Positions 31,684 to 40,879 of a DNA stretch of 64,000 nucleotides are shown here, piece by piece (the stretch's first letter is position 1; every line of letters starts with the position of its first letter). This DNA is from Promicromonospora sp. Populi (GTDB lineage: Bacteria; Actinomycetota; Actinomycetes; Actinomycetales; Cellulomonadaceae), in NCBI RefSeq assembly GCF_041081105.1, contig NZ_CP163528.1, forward strand, positions 1,364,001-1,428,000. The letters run 5' to 3'. The notes below the pieces were generated by a model, which worked only from the letters and a program-made list of their open reading frames with translations, was not told the DNA's origin and did no database searches. The position numbers and the translations under genes were made by a program.

Positions 31684-31972
31684 CGGCCAGGTACCGGACC
31701 ACCACGAACACGACGACCAGCACGAGCGCCGCCACCGAGAGCCAGCCCAGCACGACGCCGGTCATCGCCATGCCCTCGTTGTTCGCCTCGCCGGCGCGCA
31801 CCGCGCGGCGGCCCTGGTTGCCGACGATGATCGCGGGGACGCCGGTGAAGACGCCCAGCAGGAGCACGATCGAAGCGATGCCGAGGACGAGCGACCACAC
31901 CCCCAGGTTGTTCTGGGGGTACGCGGCGGGCGGCGCGGCCATCTCGGAGGTGGCCAGCTCGGCGGCGGTCAT
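31667..31972 (-). CDS. DUF4190-type small membrane protein
   Basis: A 101-residue protein with an alanine/proline-rich N-terminus and two membrane helices (NLGVWSLVLGIASIVLLLGVFTGVPAIIVG and GVVLGWLSVAALVLVVVFVVV). Between them is a short polar turn with GRRAVRAGEANNEGMAMTG; this helix - G-x-x-A-x-x-x-G - helix layout is the DUF4190 pattern. Function is unknown. Start 31972 lies seven bases after the preceding gene. Confidence 0.8.
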   Translation of the reverse strand: MTAAELATSEMAAPPAAYPQNNLGVWSLVLGIASIVLLLGVFTGVPAIIVGNQGRRAVRAGEANNEGMAMTGVVLGWLSVAALVLVVVFVVVRYLAGGPDS

Positions 31973-31979
31973 CGCGGAC

Positions 31980-32240
31980 CTACCGCTGAACCTTCTTCTG
32001 ACCAAAACCCAGGTTGCGCAGCACCAGGCCGACGATCAGCGAGATGCCGATCACGACGAAGCCCGCCACGAACAGCGCCACCCAGGCCGACGACGTCTGC
32101 GCCACCAGGACGCCCCACGCGGAGATGAGCGACCCGAGCGTGATGCCCGCCATCGTCACCCACGAGGCGATCGTGTGGCCGTGGTTGGTCGGCGGTACAC
32201 CCGGCGGCAGGTAGGCGGTCTCGGACTTGTTCTCGGTCAT
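31980..32240 (-). CDS. Small membrane protein of the HGxxPAAW type
   Basis: An 86-residue protein with two membrane helices (about 28-46 and 51-73) and a basic C-terminus (GFGQKKVQR). The N-terminal element NHGHTIASW matches the HGxxPAAW motif named for a small actinobacterial family found near trp genes; here the Pro position is Ile. Function is unknown. It sits 60 bases after the trpE-linked membrane protein. Confidence 0.75.
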   Translation of the reverse strand: MTENKSETAYLPPGVPPTNHGHTIASWVTMAGITLGSLISAWGVLVAQTSSAWVALFVAGFVVIGISLIVGLVLRNLGFGQKKVQR

Positions 32241-32300
32241 CGCGGGTTGGTGCCTCTCATGTCGTGCGGAACACGCTCAGCCTAACCGTTCCCGGCGAGG

Positions 32301-32942
32301 TCAGCGGCCCGTGGGGTCGTCGCCACGGGACAGCGCGTCCCAGGCGTCGTGGGGGTCGATCTCGTCGTCGTCCGCGTCGCGGGGCGCGGTTTCGGACGCC
32401 GTACCGGACGTGGTGTTCGTGCCGCCGCCGGACGGACCGGCGGGGCTGGCACCCGGATCGCGTTCCGCGCGCTCGTGCCTGCCCGACGTCGCCGCCCAGC
32501 CCCGCGCCGCCACCGCGCCCCAGACCGCGACGACCACGGCGAGGACGCCGACCGCGAGCGCGGCCCACGGCCACGCCGTCAGCACGACCGGTGAGGTGAG
32601 GTCGGTGACGCCGCTCGTCGCGGACGCCGCGGCGGTCGCGGCAGGCGTGGGGTCGCCGACGACGACGAGCGTGCTCGCCACCACCAGCACCCCCGCCGCC
32701 GCGGCCACCGCGAGCGCCACGTACCTGGCCACCCGGCCGGTGAGCGCGCACGCGATGCCGGCGGCGAGCAGCACGAGGGCTCCGGCCCCGACGCCCGGGG
32801 CCGCGGAGGTGCCCGCCGCGGCGACGGCCACCTCGGGCTCCAGCGCGGTGGCGACCGTCGTCGTCACCCAGGTGGGCGAGCCGGTGCCGAACGTGAGGGC
32901 GCCCAGGACGAGCAGGGCGAGGACGGTGCGGGTGCGGGTCAC
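32301..32942 (-). CDS. Trp-operon-associated membrane protein (TIGR02234 type)
   Basis: A 213-residue membrane protein with four predicted helices, starting [25 protein letters not shown]. It matches the conserved hypothetical membrane protein found next to trpE in many actinobacteria (Trp_oprn_chp). The C-terminal 60 residues are cytoplasmic, acidic and Gly/Ser/Pro-rich, ending DALSRGDDPTGR. GTG 32942 overlaps the trpE stop (GTGA), so it is made together with trpE. Its role, perhaps transport or regulation of tryptophan synthesis, is not established. Confidence 0.82.
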   Translation of the reverse strand: MTRTRTVLALLVLGALTFGTGSPTWVTTTVATALEPEVAVAAAGTSAAPGVGAGALVLLAAGIACALTGRVARYVALAVAAAAGVLVVASTLVVVGDPTPAATAAASATSGVTDLTSPVVLTAWPWAALAVGVLAVVVAVWGAVAARGWAATSGRHERAERDPGASPAGPSGGGTNTTSGTASETAPRDADDDEIDPHDAWDALSRGDDPTGR

Positions 32943-34576
32943 TTGCCGCCCCCTGTCGTCCCCAGCGAAGCGGTCCCCGACTGCGCGGTCCCCAATGGCG
33001 TCAGGCGCGACGCGAGCTGGATGGCGCGCACCGCCGCGGCCGCCTTGTTGCGCGACTCCGCGTACTCGGTCGCGGGCACCGAGTCGGCCACGATGCCCGC
33101 GCCGGCCTGGACGCTGGCGCGGCCGTCGGCGATGTACGCGGTGCGGATCGCGATGGCCACGTCCATGTTGCCGCCGAAGTCGAAGTACCCGCAGACCCCG
33201 CCGTAGATGCCGCGAGAGGCAGGCTCCAGCTCGTCGATCAGGGCGATCGCGCGGGGCTTGGGCGCGCCGGACAGGGTGCCGGCCGGGAAGGTCGCCCGCA
33301 GCGCGTCGAGCGCGCTGCGGCCCGCGCGCAGCCGGCCCACCACTGTCGAGCACATGTGCATGATGTGGCTGAACCGGCGCACCTTCATGAACTCGACCAC
33401 CTCGACGCTGGTGGGCTCGCAGACCTTCACCATGTCGTTGCGGGACAGGTCGACGAGCATGATGTGCTCGGCCCGCTCCTTGGGGTCGGCCATGAGCTCG
33501 TCGCCAAGCTCCTGGTCCTCCTCGGGGTGCGCGCCGCGCGGCCGGGACCCGGCGATCGGGTAGGTGGTGACGTGGCCGTCGTCCACCTTCACGAGGGTCT
33601 CCGGGCTGGAGCCGACCACGGCGAACTCGGCGCCGTCGGGCTTCGCCAGGTGGAAGTAGTACATGTACGGGCTCGGGTTGATGGTCCGCAGCGCCCGGTA
33701 CACGTCGAGCGGGTCGGCCGGGCAGTCCAGGTCGAGGCGCTGGGAGAGCACCACCTGGAACACGTCACCGTCGCGGATCGCCTCCTTGCCGGCGAGCACC
33801 GCGTTCTCGAACTCCTCCTGGGTGGACCGGAACTCGAGCTGCGGCTCGGGTGCGTCCTCCACGAGCACGGAAGTGACCCGCGGGCCGACTGCCGCGAGCT
33901 GCGCCTCCATGGCGTCGAGCCGCGCGACGGCGTCCGCGTACGCCTCGTCGACGCGCTCGTTGGTGGCGTCGGCGTTGATCGCGTTCGCGACGAGCCACAC
34001 CGTGCCCTCCCGGTGGTCCACCACCGCGAGGTCGGTGGCGAGGCACAGGGCGAGCTCAGGCGCGCCCACCTCGTCGGGGGCGGTCGCCGGGAGTGTCGGC
34101 TCCCAGTGCCGCACGATGTCCCAGCCCAGCACGCCCGCCAGGCCGCCGGTCAGCGGCGGCAGGTTCGCCACCCCGGGGGTGCGGAGGGCGGCGAGGGCCG
34201 CCTCCAGCACGTCGACGACGTCGCCCTCGGTCGGGATGCCGACCGGCACGTCGCCCGTCCACACGGCCTGGCCATTGTTGCTGGTCAGGGTCGCGCGGGA
34301 CGCGACGCCCACGAATGACCAGCGCGCCCATACGCCGTCGGACTCCGCCGACTCCAGGATGAAGCTGCCCGGCCGGCTCCGGGCCAGCGTGCGGTAGAGG
34401 CCGACCGGTGTCGCGTCGTCGGCCAGCAGCGGCCGGACCACGGGGATCACCCGGCGGTCGACGGCCATCTCCCGGAACTGCGGCAAGCCCGGCCAGGTAC
34501 GACCCCAGGGCAGGTCGGCGGGTGCTGTCGCCGCGCGGGCCTCGTGGGTGTCGGGCTGGCTGTCGAGCTGGGTCAC
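32939..34576 (-). CDS. trpE: Anthranilate synthase component I
   Basis: A 545-residue enzyme making anthranilate from chorismate. The N-terminal domain holds the tryptophan feedback pocket element [10 protein letters not shown]. The chorismate-binding domain has [57 protein letters not shown] and [21 protein letters not shown]. The amidotransferase trpG and the transferase trpD are not in the window. GTG 34576 overlaps the hisI stop (GTGA) and its stop overlaps the next gene. Confidence 0.97.
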   Translation of the reverse strand: MTQLDSQPDTHEARAATAPADLPWGRTWPGLPQFREMAVDRRVIPVVRPLLADDATPVGLYRTLARSRPGSFILESAESDGVWARWSFVGVASRATLTSNNGQAVWTGDVPVGIPTEGDVVDVLEAALAALRTPGVANLPPLTGGLAGVLGWDIVRHWEPTLPATAPDEVGAPELALCLATDLAVVDHREGTVWLVANAINADATNERVDEAYADAVARLDAMEAQLAAVGPRVTSVLVEDAPEPQLEFRSTQEEFENAVLAGKEAIRDGDVFQVVLSQRLDLDCPADPLDVYRALRTINPSPYMYYFHLAKPDGAEFAVVGSSPETLVKVDDGHVTTYPIAGSRPRGAHPEEDQELGDELMADPKERAEHIMLVDLSRNDMVKVCEPTSVEVVEFMKVRRFSHIMHMCSTVVGRLRAGRSALDALRATFPAGTLSGAPKPRAIALIDELEPASRGIYGGVCGYFDFGGNMDVAIAIRTAYIADGRASVQAGAGIVADSVPATEYAESRNKAAAAVRAIQLASRLTPLGTAQSGTASLGTTGGGK

Positions 34577-34974
34577 CGGTTCTCCTCGTTGCGCGCTTTG
34601 GTGTCCGGCTGGTCGCGTTCGCCGACGACGGCGCCCAGGTCGCCGCCGGCCTCAAAGCAGGTGCGCGTCCCGGTGTGGCACGCCGCGCCCACCTGGTCCA
34701 CCTGGATCAGCAGCGCGTCGCCGTCGCAGTCGATGCTGGCGGCCTTGACGTACTGGGCGTGCCCGGACGTGTCGCCCTTGCGCCAGTACTCCTCGCGGCT
34801 GCGGGACCAGAAGGTCACGCGGCCCTCGGTGAGGGTCCGGCGCAGGGCCTCGTCGTCCATCCAGCCGACCATGAGCACCTCGCCCGTGTCGTGCTGCTGT
34901 ACGACGGCGGCCACCAGGCCGGCGTCGTCCCGCTTGAGCCGTGCAGAGATGCTGGAACTAAGAACGTCGGGCAC
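34573..34974 (-). CDS. hisI: Phosphoribosyl-AMP cyclohydrolase
   Basis: A 133-residue histidine-pathway enzyme opening the purine ring of PR-AMP. It has [36 protein letters not shown] and the zinc ligands in DCDGDALL and ACHTGTRTC. The ATP pyrophosphatase domain (HisE) is not fused. GTG 34974 is chosen because AGGA lies seven bases upstream and the enzyme's N-terminus normally begins here. The frame stays open for 12 more codons to GTG 35010, a stretch with three Trp codons. The gene is translationally coupled to trpE. Confidence 0.95.
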   Translation of the reverse strand: MPDVLSSSISARLKRDDAGLVAAVVQQHDTGEVLMVGWMDDEALRRTLTEGRVTFWSRSREEYWRKGDTSGHAQYVKAASIDCDGDALLIQVDQVGAACHTGTRTCFEAGGDLGAVVGERDQPDTKARNEENR

Positions 34975-35023
34975 CAGAGAATCCTGCCACGTCCACGCTG
35001 ACCACCCCACCGCCAGTCGAGAT

Positions 35024-36871
35024 CTAGCGGGTCTGGGAGACCCAGCTCGCGTGCATGCGGGCGTAGATCCCGTTTGCCGTCACCAGGTCGGCGTGCTCGC
35101 CTACCTCTGCCACGTGGCCCTCGTCCACCACGACCACCAGGTCGGACGCCTCGGCGGTGGAGAGGCGGTGCGCGATCGTGATCGTGGACCGGCCCGCCGT
35201 CAGCGAGTCCAGGGCCCGCGCGATGCGGACCTCGGTGGCGGGGTCGACCGCGGAGGTCGCCTCGTCGAGCACCAGCAGGTCCGGACTCGCGAGGTAGGCA
35301 CGCGCGATCGCGACGAGCTGCCGCTCCCCCGCCGAGAGCGCCTCCCCCCGCTGCCCGACGGCGGTATCGAGCCCGTCCGGCAGATCGTCGACCCAGTCGG
35401 ACAGCCCGAGCTCACCGAACGCCCCGACCACCGCCGCCCGTTCTCCCCCGCTCAGCGGCGTGCGGAGCCCGTAGGCCGCGTTCTCCAGCACCGTGCCGTC
35501 GAAGAGGAAGCCCTCCTGCGGCACCAGTACCACCCGCTCGCGCAGCGAGGCGAAGGACAGGTCGCGCAGGTCCACGCCGTCCAGCTCCACGACGCCCGCC
35601 GTCGGGTCCATGAGGCGCGTGACGAGCTTCGCGATGGTCGTCTTGCCCGAACCGGTCTGGCCCACGACCGCCACCCTGGTGCGCGCCGGCAGGTCGAGCG
35701 TCACGCCGTGCAGCACCTCGGGGCCGCTCGGGTAGGCGAACCGGACGTCGCGCAGGGTCACGCGCGCCGGCCCGCGCTGCTGCGTTTCCGCCCCGGGCTT
35801 CTCGGCCACCTGGACCGGCGTGTCGAGCACGGCGATCACGCGCCGCCAGCCGGCCACGGCGTTCTGCAGCTCGTTGAGGATCTCGGTGGCCATCTGCACC
35901 GGGCCGGTGAACAGCTGCACCAGGAACAGGAACGCCACGAGCTGCCCCGCGCTGAGGCCACCGCCCACACCGGGCAGCGTGCCCACGACCACCACCACAG
36001 CCAGCACGAGGTTGGAGATCAGCACCCCGGACGAGAACGTCGCGGCGACCAGCACCTGCGACCGGGCCTGCGCGCTGCGGGTGTCCTCGACGGCGCCGGC
36101 GATCCGCCGTCCCGTGCGTGCGGAGGCGCCGTAGGCGCGCACCGTCTCCGCGCCCACCACGGACTCGGAGATGGCGCCGAGCATCGCCCCGACCCGCTCC
36201 CGGACCAGCGTGTACGCGCGGTTCACGTACTTCTGCCCGTACCGGATGACGAGGAACATCGGCACAAAGCTGATCCACACCACCGCCGTCAGGATCGGCG
36301 AGTAGACGAGCATGAGCCCGGTCGCGACCAGGACCTGCAGCGCGCTGACGAGCAGCATGATGCCGCCCCACTGCACGAACAGCGACACCGTGTCGACATC
36401 GTTGGTCACGCGCGAGACCAGGGCGCCGCGGCGCTCGGTGTTCTGCGTGAGGGTCGACAGGTTGTGCACGTGCCGGAACGCCTTGACCCGCAGCGTCGCC
36501 AGCCCGGCCTCGGCCGAGCGGAACAGGCGCACGTTCACCAGCGCGGCGCACAGCCCGGCCAGCACCAGCGCCCCGACCGCGAGGGCGGCCAGGAGGGCCA
36601 CCCGGCCGACGTCGGGCCCGGCGTCGGCCAGGATGCCGACGTCGATGGTCTGCTGCACGGCGAGCGGAACCACCACGCGGCCCGCGGCGGCCAGGGACGC
36701 GAGACCCAGCGTGATCCAGATGCCCCTCGTCATCTCGGGGCTGATCTGGATCCCACGCCGCAGCGTGGCCAGCACGCCGAGGCTGCTGGTCGACTCGATC
36801 CGCGCGCCGTCGGCGTCGAGCTCGTCCTCCGGCAGGTCGGTCACGTCGGGCTCGCCTGTCACCGCGGTCAT
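35024..36871 (-). CDS. Heterodimeric ABC exporter, subunit with canonical ATPase
   Basis: A 615-residue half-transporter: six membrane helices (about residues 55-330) followed by an ATPase domain. Its own ATP site is intact: GQTGSGKT, Walker [13 protein letters not shown] with catalytic Glu, and H-loop IAHRLST. Its signature is altered ([13 protein letters not shown]). This is the partner of the upstream gene, which has the opposite defects, as in TM287/288 or BmrCD exporters. Start 36871 has GAGG eight bases upstream; the upstream gene overlaps by four bases. A short hairpin (35029-35043) covers the last codons. Substrate unknown. Confidence 0.93.
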   Translation of the reverse strand: MTAVTGEPDVTDLPEDELDADGARIESTSSLGVLATLRRGIQISPEMTRGIWITLGLASLAAAGRVVVPLAVQQTIDVGILADAGPDVGRVALLAALAVGALVLAGLCAALVNVRLFRSAEAGLATLRVKAFRHVHNLSTLTQNTERRGALVSRVTNDVDTVSLFVQWGGIMLLVSALQVLVATGLMLVYSPILTAVVWISFVPMFLVIRYGQKYVNRAYTLVRERVGAMLGAISESVVGAETVRAYGASARTGRRIAGAVEDTRSAQARSQVLVAATFSSGVLISNLVLAVVVVVGTLPGVGGGLSAGQLVAFLFLVQLFTGPVQMATEILNELQNAVAGWRRVIAVLDTPVQVAEKPGAETQQRGPARVTLRDVRFAYPSGPEVLHGVTLDLPARTRVAVVGQTGSGKTTIAKLVTRLMDPTAGVVELDGVDLRDLSFASLRERVVLVPQEGFLFDGTVLENAAYGLRTPLSGGERAAVVGAFGELGLSDWVDDLPDGLDTAVGQRGEALSAGERQLVAIARAYLASPDLLVLDEATSAVDPATEVRIARALDSLTAGRSTITIAHRLSTAEASDLVVVVDEGHVAEVGEHADLVTANGIYARMHASWVSQTR

Positions 36872-38850
36872 CGGGATACCTCTTCCAGCTCGTCGTCCAG
36901 CGCACCAGCCGCGGCCTCGTCCGCCCGTTCCTGCTCCCTGCGCTCGGTCTCGACCTCGTAGGCCGTGGCGAGCGCGCGGTAGCCGGGGTCGCGCGCCATG
37001 AGCTCGTCGTGCGAGCCGGAGTCGACCACACGGCCGCCCTCGACGTGGATGACCCGGTCGGCGAGCGCCACCGACGACATGCGGTAGGCGACCATGATCA
37101 CGGTCGTACCGGGGGCGCTGTCCGCCCCGTCGTCCGCCTGGTCGGCGAGGCCGCGCAGGATCTCCTGCTCCACCCGCGGGTCGACGGCGCTGGTCGCGTC
37201 GTCGAGCACGAGGAGCCGTGGGCCGCGCACCAGGGCGCGCGCGATCGCGAGGCGCTGCCGCTGCCCGCCCGACAGGTTGGCGCCGCGTTCGCCCAGCGGT
37301 GCGTCGAGCCCGCCGGGCAGGTCCCGCACGGTGTCGTCGAGGCGGGCGATGCGCAGGGCGTCCCACACCTCGTCGTCGGACGGCGCGTCGGGCGCGGCCC
37401 TGCCGGTGGTCGCCTCGCCGCTCCGCTCGTCCCTCGCTACGCCCGTCGGCTCCGGGTCGGCGAGCGTCACGTTGCCGCGCACCGTGTCCTCGAAGATGAA
37501 TGTCGACTGCGCGACGAGGGCGACCTGCGCCGGGATCTCGCCGTCGGCCAGGGTGCTCGCCTCGACGCCGTCGAGCAGGATCTGCCCCCGGGTCGGGTCG
37601 GAGAGCCGCGCGAGCAGGCTCACCAGCGTGGTCTTGCCCGCGCCGGTCGTGCCGACGACCGCGACGGTCGTTCCCGGCTCGACCGCGACGTCGATGTCGT
37701 CGAGGAGGGTGAGGGTGCGGCCCCGCAACCCGCTGCTCGCCGGCACGTCGACGCCGACGCCGGTCAGGCGGACGCTCATCCCGGCCTGACCCGGGTGCCG
37801 CGGCAGCCGGGCGTCGCCGTAGGCGAGGGCGCCGGTCGCGTCGACGACCTGCGCGATGCGCTCGTAGCCGACCAGGGCGCGCGGCAGCTCGCCGAGCACC
37901 CAGCCGAACGCCTGCACGGGCACCGTCATCATGGTGAGCAGGTAGGCGGCGGTCACGATGTCGCCCGGGACGACGTCGCCGGTGGAGATGCGCCACGTGC
38001 CGATGCCGAGCACCAGCAGGGTGCCGACCGCCGGGAGGGTCTGGATCACTGGGTCGAACAGCGAGCGGACGATCCCGACGCGGACGTTCGCGGCCCGCAG
38101 CTCCTGGGCTCGCGCGTCGAACCGGTCCTCCTCGCGGTCCTCGGTGCCGAGCGACTTGACCAGCAGCGCGGCCTCGAAGCTCTCGTGCGCGACGTCGGCG
38201 ACGTCGCCGCGCAGCTTCTGTGCCCGCGTCGCGGCCGGCGACATGTGGCGCTGGTAGACGGCGTTGACCGCCACCGTGACCGGGATGACCGCGAGAGCCG
38301 CGAGCGTCAGCCAGGGGTCGATCGCCAGGAGCGTCGCGACGGAGACGCCGATCATGACGACGACGCCGAGTGCGAACGGCAGCGGGTTGAAGACGCCGGT
38401 GGCGGCCTCGGTGTCGGAGGTGGTGTGGTTCAGCAGCTGCCCGGCCGGGTGGGCCCGGTGCCAGGACACGGGCAGACGCAGGTACTGGCGGGTCAGCGCC
38501 GTGCGGTGGTCCGCCTGGATGTGGACGTTGCCGAAGCCCGCCCAGATCCTGCGTCCCGCCACGGACAGGGCCAGCGTCAGGGCTACCGCGGCGAGCACGA
38601 GGCCGGCGGTCCAGACCCGGCCGCGGGCCGCCTCGTCGCCGGCGATGGCCGGGACGACCACGGAGTCGGTGGCCCAGCCGACCGCCCGGCTGACCGCGAC
38701 GACCAGGGCACCGAACATCGCCGAGGTACCGACCGCGAGGACGTAGGTGCCGGGGTGGGCGCGCATGCCGCGCCACATCAGGGCCATCGACCGGCGCATC
38801 CGCGATCCGGTCAGGGCCATCGGTCTCGGTCGCGGGGCTTCTGGGGGCAC
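36868..38850 (-). CDS. Heterodimeric ABC exporter, subunit with degenerate ATPase
   Basis: A 660-residue half-transporter. After six membrane helices the ATPase domain has Walker A GTTGAGKT but an altered catalytic site: Asp replaces the catalytic Glu (LLVLDDATSAVD) and Tyr replaces the H-loop His (MVAYRMSSV). Its signature LSGGQRQRLAIAR is canonical and completes the active site of the partner. An insertion of about 25 residues (GVARDERSGEATTGRAAP) lies between Q-loop and signature. The start is GTG 38850, with GAGG seven bases upstream; the frame extends to 38892 without a better site. Confidence 0.92.
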   Translation of the reverse strand: MPPEAPRPRPMALTGSRMRRSMALMWRGMRAHPGTYVLAVGTSAMFGALVVAVSRAVGWATDSVVVPAIAGDEAARGRVWTAGLVLAAVALTLALSVAGRRIWAGFGNVHIQADHRTALTRQYLRLPVSWHRAHPAGQLLNHTTSDTEAATGVFNPLPFALGVVVMIGVSVATLLAIDPWLTLAALAVIPVTVAVNAVYQRHMSPAATRAQKLRGDVADVAHESFEAALLVKSLGTEDREEDRFDARAQELRAANVRVGIVRSLFDPVIQTLPAVGTLLVLGIGTWRISTGDVVPGDIVTAAYLLTMMTVPVQAFGWVLGELPRALVGYERIAQVVDATGALAYGDARLPRHPGQAGMSVRLTGVGVDVPASSGLRGRTLTLLDDIDVAVEPGTTVAVVGTTGAGKTTLVSLLARLSDPTRGQILLDGVEASTLADGEIPAQVALVAQSTFIFEDTVRGNVTLADPEPTGVARDERSGEATTGRAAPDAPSDDEVWDALRIARLDDTVRDLPGGLDAPLGERGANLSGGQRQRLAIARALVRGPRLLVLDDATSAVDPRVEQEILRGLADQADDGADSAPGTTVIMVAYRMSSVALADRVIHVEGGRVVDSGSHDELMARDPGYRALATAYEVETERREQERADEAAAGALDDELEEVSR

Positions 38851-38938
38851 GGCAAGACCTCGCTTCGCTAGGGGGCAACGTGATTTTCGCACGATCCAAG
38901 AATCGATTCGAGGGTTTTTCGCCCTGGGCGTTTTTCAC

Positions 38939-38967
38939 GTTAGAACCTCGACTTTGGTTGAGGTCAA
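38939..38967 (-). promoter_or_regulatory. Promoter of the heterodimeric exporter operon
   Basis: TTGACC (38967-38962) and TCTAAC (38944-38939) are 17 bases apart. The leader before GTG 38850 contains a 10-base palindrome GAATCGATTC at 38900-38909, a possible operator. Confidence 0.55.
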
Positions 38968-38983
38968 GACGCCGTGCGTCTCA

Positions 38984-39015
38984 GGCCGTCAGGTCATCCG
39001 GGTGACCTGACGGCC
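38984..39015 (-). terminator. Terminator after hisF
   Basis: Perfect 13-base arms (GGCCGTCAGGTCA / TGACCTGACGGCC) with a 6-base loop, 11 bases after the hisF stop. There is no clear U-tract. A second small stem (GACGC-cgt-GCGTC, 38969-38981) follows. Confidence 0.75.
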
Positions 39016-39026
39016 CGACACGTTCG

Positions 39027-39797
39027 TCAGCGGACGTCGAGTCCCGCCGCGCGCATCGCGTCCTTGACCTGACCCACCGTCAGCACGCCGAAGTGGAACA
39101 CCGACGCCGCGAGGACGGCGTCCGCCCCCGCCTCGGCGGCCTCGACGAAGTGCTGGGGCGTGCCGGCTCCGCCCGACGCGACGAGCGGGACGTGCACCCG
39201 CCCCCGCACGGCGCGGATCATCTCGAGGTCGAACCCGGCGGTCGTGCCGTCGGCGTCCATCGAGTTCAGCAGGATCTCCCCCGCCCCCAGGGCCGCTGCC
39301 TTCTCGGCCCACTCGACGGCGTCGATCCCGGTGCCGCGCCGTCCGCCGTGCGTGGTGACCTCGTAGCCCGACGGGGCTGTGCCGCCGCCTGTGATCCTCC
39401 GCGCGTCGACGCTCAGGGTCAGCACCTGCGAGCCGAACCGCTGCGCTATCTCGGAGATCAGCTCCGGCCGCGCGATCGCCGCGGTGTTCACGCCCACCTT
39501 GTCGGCGCCCGCCCGCAGCAGGCGGTCCACGTCGTCGGTCGACCGCACCCCGCCGCCCACGGTCAGCGGCACGAACACCTGGTCCGCGGTGCGCCGCACC
39601 ACGTCCACCATGGTCTCGCGGTCGCCGGAGGAGGCCGACACGTCCAGGAACGTGAGCTCGTCGGCGCCCTCGGCGTCGTACCGGCCGGCGAGCTCGACCG
39701 GGTCCCCGGCGTCGCGCAGGTCGGCGAAGTTGACGCCCTTGACCACCCGGCCCGCATCGACGTCCAGGCATGGGATCACGCGGATCGCGACGGACAT
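39027..39797 (-). CDS. hisF: Imidazole glycerol phosphate synthase, cyclase subunit
   Basis: A 256-residue TIM barrel that uses ammonia from HisH to form imidazole glycerol phosphate and AICAR. The two catalytic Asp lie in [19 protein letters not shown] and LTLSVDARR; phosphate loops are VGGGVRS and [11 protein letters not shown]. hisH and the rest of the his operon are not nearby. ATG 39797 overlaps the stop of the FKBP lipoprotein gene by one base (TGATG), so it is translated as the last gene of the proteasome-side transcript. Confidence 0.96.
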   Translation of the reverse strand: MSVAIRVIPCLDVDAGRVVKGVNFADLRDAGDPVELAGRYDAEGADELTFLDVSASSGDRETMVDVVRRTADQVFVPLTVGGGVRSTDDVDRLLRAGADKVGVNTAAIARPELISEIAQRFGSQVLTLSVDARRITGGGTAPSGYEVTTHGGRRGTGIDAVEWAEKAAALGAGEILLNSMDADGTTAGFDLEMIRAVRGRVHVPLVASGGAGTPQHFVEAAEAGADAVLAASVFHFGVLTVGQVKDAMRAAGLDVR

Positions 39798-40774
39798 CAG
39801 CCCTCCTCGTTCTGCTGCTGTGGTTCTTCCTGCTGTGCTTCTTCCTGCTGCTGTCCTTCTTCCTCGGCGACCGCCTGGTGCGCGTCGAGGATGTCGACCA
39901 CGTAGACCATCGTCTCGCCGGCCAGTCGGCTCCGGGTGTTGGCGAAACCGTCCTCCGGCGGCACCACCAGCATCACCTGGGAACCGACGGTCTGTTCCGG
40001 CAGGCCCTCGTCCCAGCCCGCGACGAGCTTGCCGATCCCGATCTCCGCCGACTGCGGCGGTGTGCCCTCAGTCCACGTCGTGTCGTCCACCCCGCCGTCG
40101 CTCCAGCGCACGGCGGTGAACTCCACGGTGAGAATCTGGCCGGCCCGCACCTGCGGCCCCGTCCCCCGGATCAGGGGATGCACCACAAGGTCCGACGGCG
40201 GTTCGACGCCGCGCGGGACCCGGACCGTCGGGGCACCGAGGTCGTCCAGCTGGACCTGCGGCAGCTCCGCCCCGGGCGGCTCCCCCTGTGTGCCCGCCGC
40301 ACGGGCGGGCAGCGCGTCCACCACCAGCAGAACGGGTACGCCGTCCTGCTCCTCCACGAGCGAGAGCCGGGTACCGACGCGCCTGCCCTCAAGGGCCTCG
40401 AAGAGGTGGTTGCCCAGGGAGCTCTCGGTCATCGTGTACGCCGCGGGCGCGGTCCGGAACGTGTTCTGCAGCTCCGTGCCGTCCCGGCCGTCCTGCGCGT
40501 AGAGGTTCAGCAGCACCGGGTCGTCCCGCTCCAGCACGTCACCCGTGCCGGGCCACACCGTGCGCGAGCCTGCTCGCACCACGGTGAACGGCTTCTCGTA
40601 CTCGAGGATCGGCGGTCCGCCCGCCTCGCCGGTGACCTGCAGCGGTGCCTGCGACGCCGACGACGTCGGTGCGGGGCCGATGTCGACCGGCAGCGAGGCC
40701 GGCGAGCACGCAGCCGTCACCATCACCGCCGCCGCTGCCAAGCCGCCGGCGGCGACGCGTACCCAGGAACTCAC
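39797..40774 (-). CDS. FKBP-type peptidyl-prolyl isomerase lipoprotein
   Basis: A 325-residue exported lipoprotein: signal [17 protein letters not shown] with Cys about residue 23. The second half is an FKBP domain ([59 protein letters not shown]); the first half looks like a diverged FKBP repeat ([27 protein letters not shown]). The last 25 residues are only Gln, Glu and Ala-like ([14 protein letters not shown]), encoded by triplet-repeat DNA. An FKBP gene after pafA is common in actinobacteria. Start GTG 40774. Confidence 0.9.
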   Translation of the reverse strand: MSSWVRVAAGGLAAAAVMVTAACSPASLPVDIGPAPTSSASQAPLQVTGEAGGPPILEYEKPFTVVRAGSRTVWPGTGDVLERDDPVLLNLYAQDGRDGTELQNTFRTAPAAYTMTESSLGNHLFEALEGRRVGTRLSLVEEQDGVPVLLVVDALPARAAGTQGEPPGAELPQVQLDDLGAPTVRVPRGVEPPSDLVVHPLIRGTGPQVRAGQILTVEFTAVRWSDGGVDDTTWTEGTPPQSAEIGIGKLVAGWDEGLPEQTVGSQVMLVVPPEDGFANTRSRLAGETMVYVVDILDAHQAVAEEEGQQQEEAQQEEPQQQNEEG

Positions 40775-40879
40775 CCAGAGAGTCTCCCATGACGCGAAGG
40801 TGCCCCAGGAACGACGGGCCCCGGAACAGCGGTGCCCCGGGATCGACCCTGTGGTCGGTCCCGGGGCTCCGCCGCGCCG

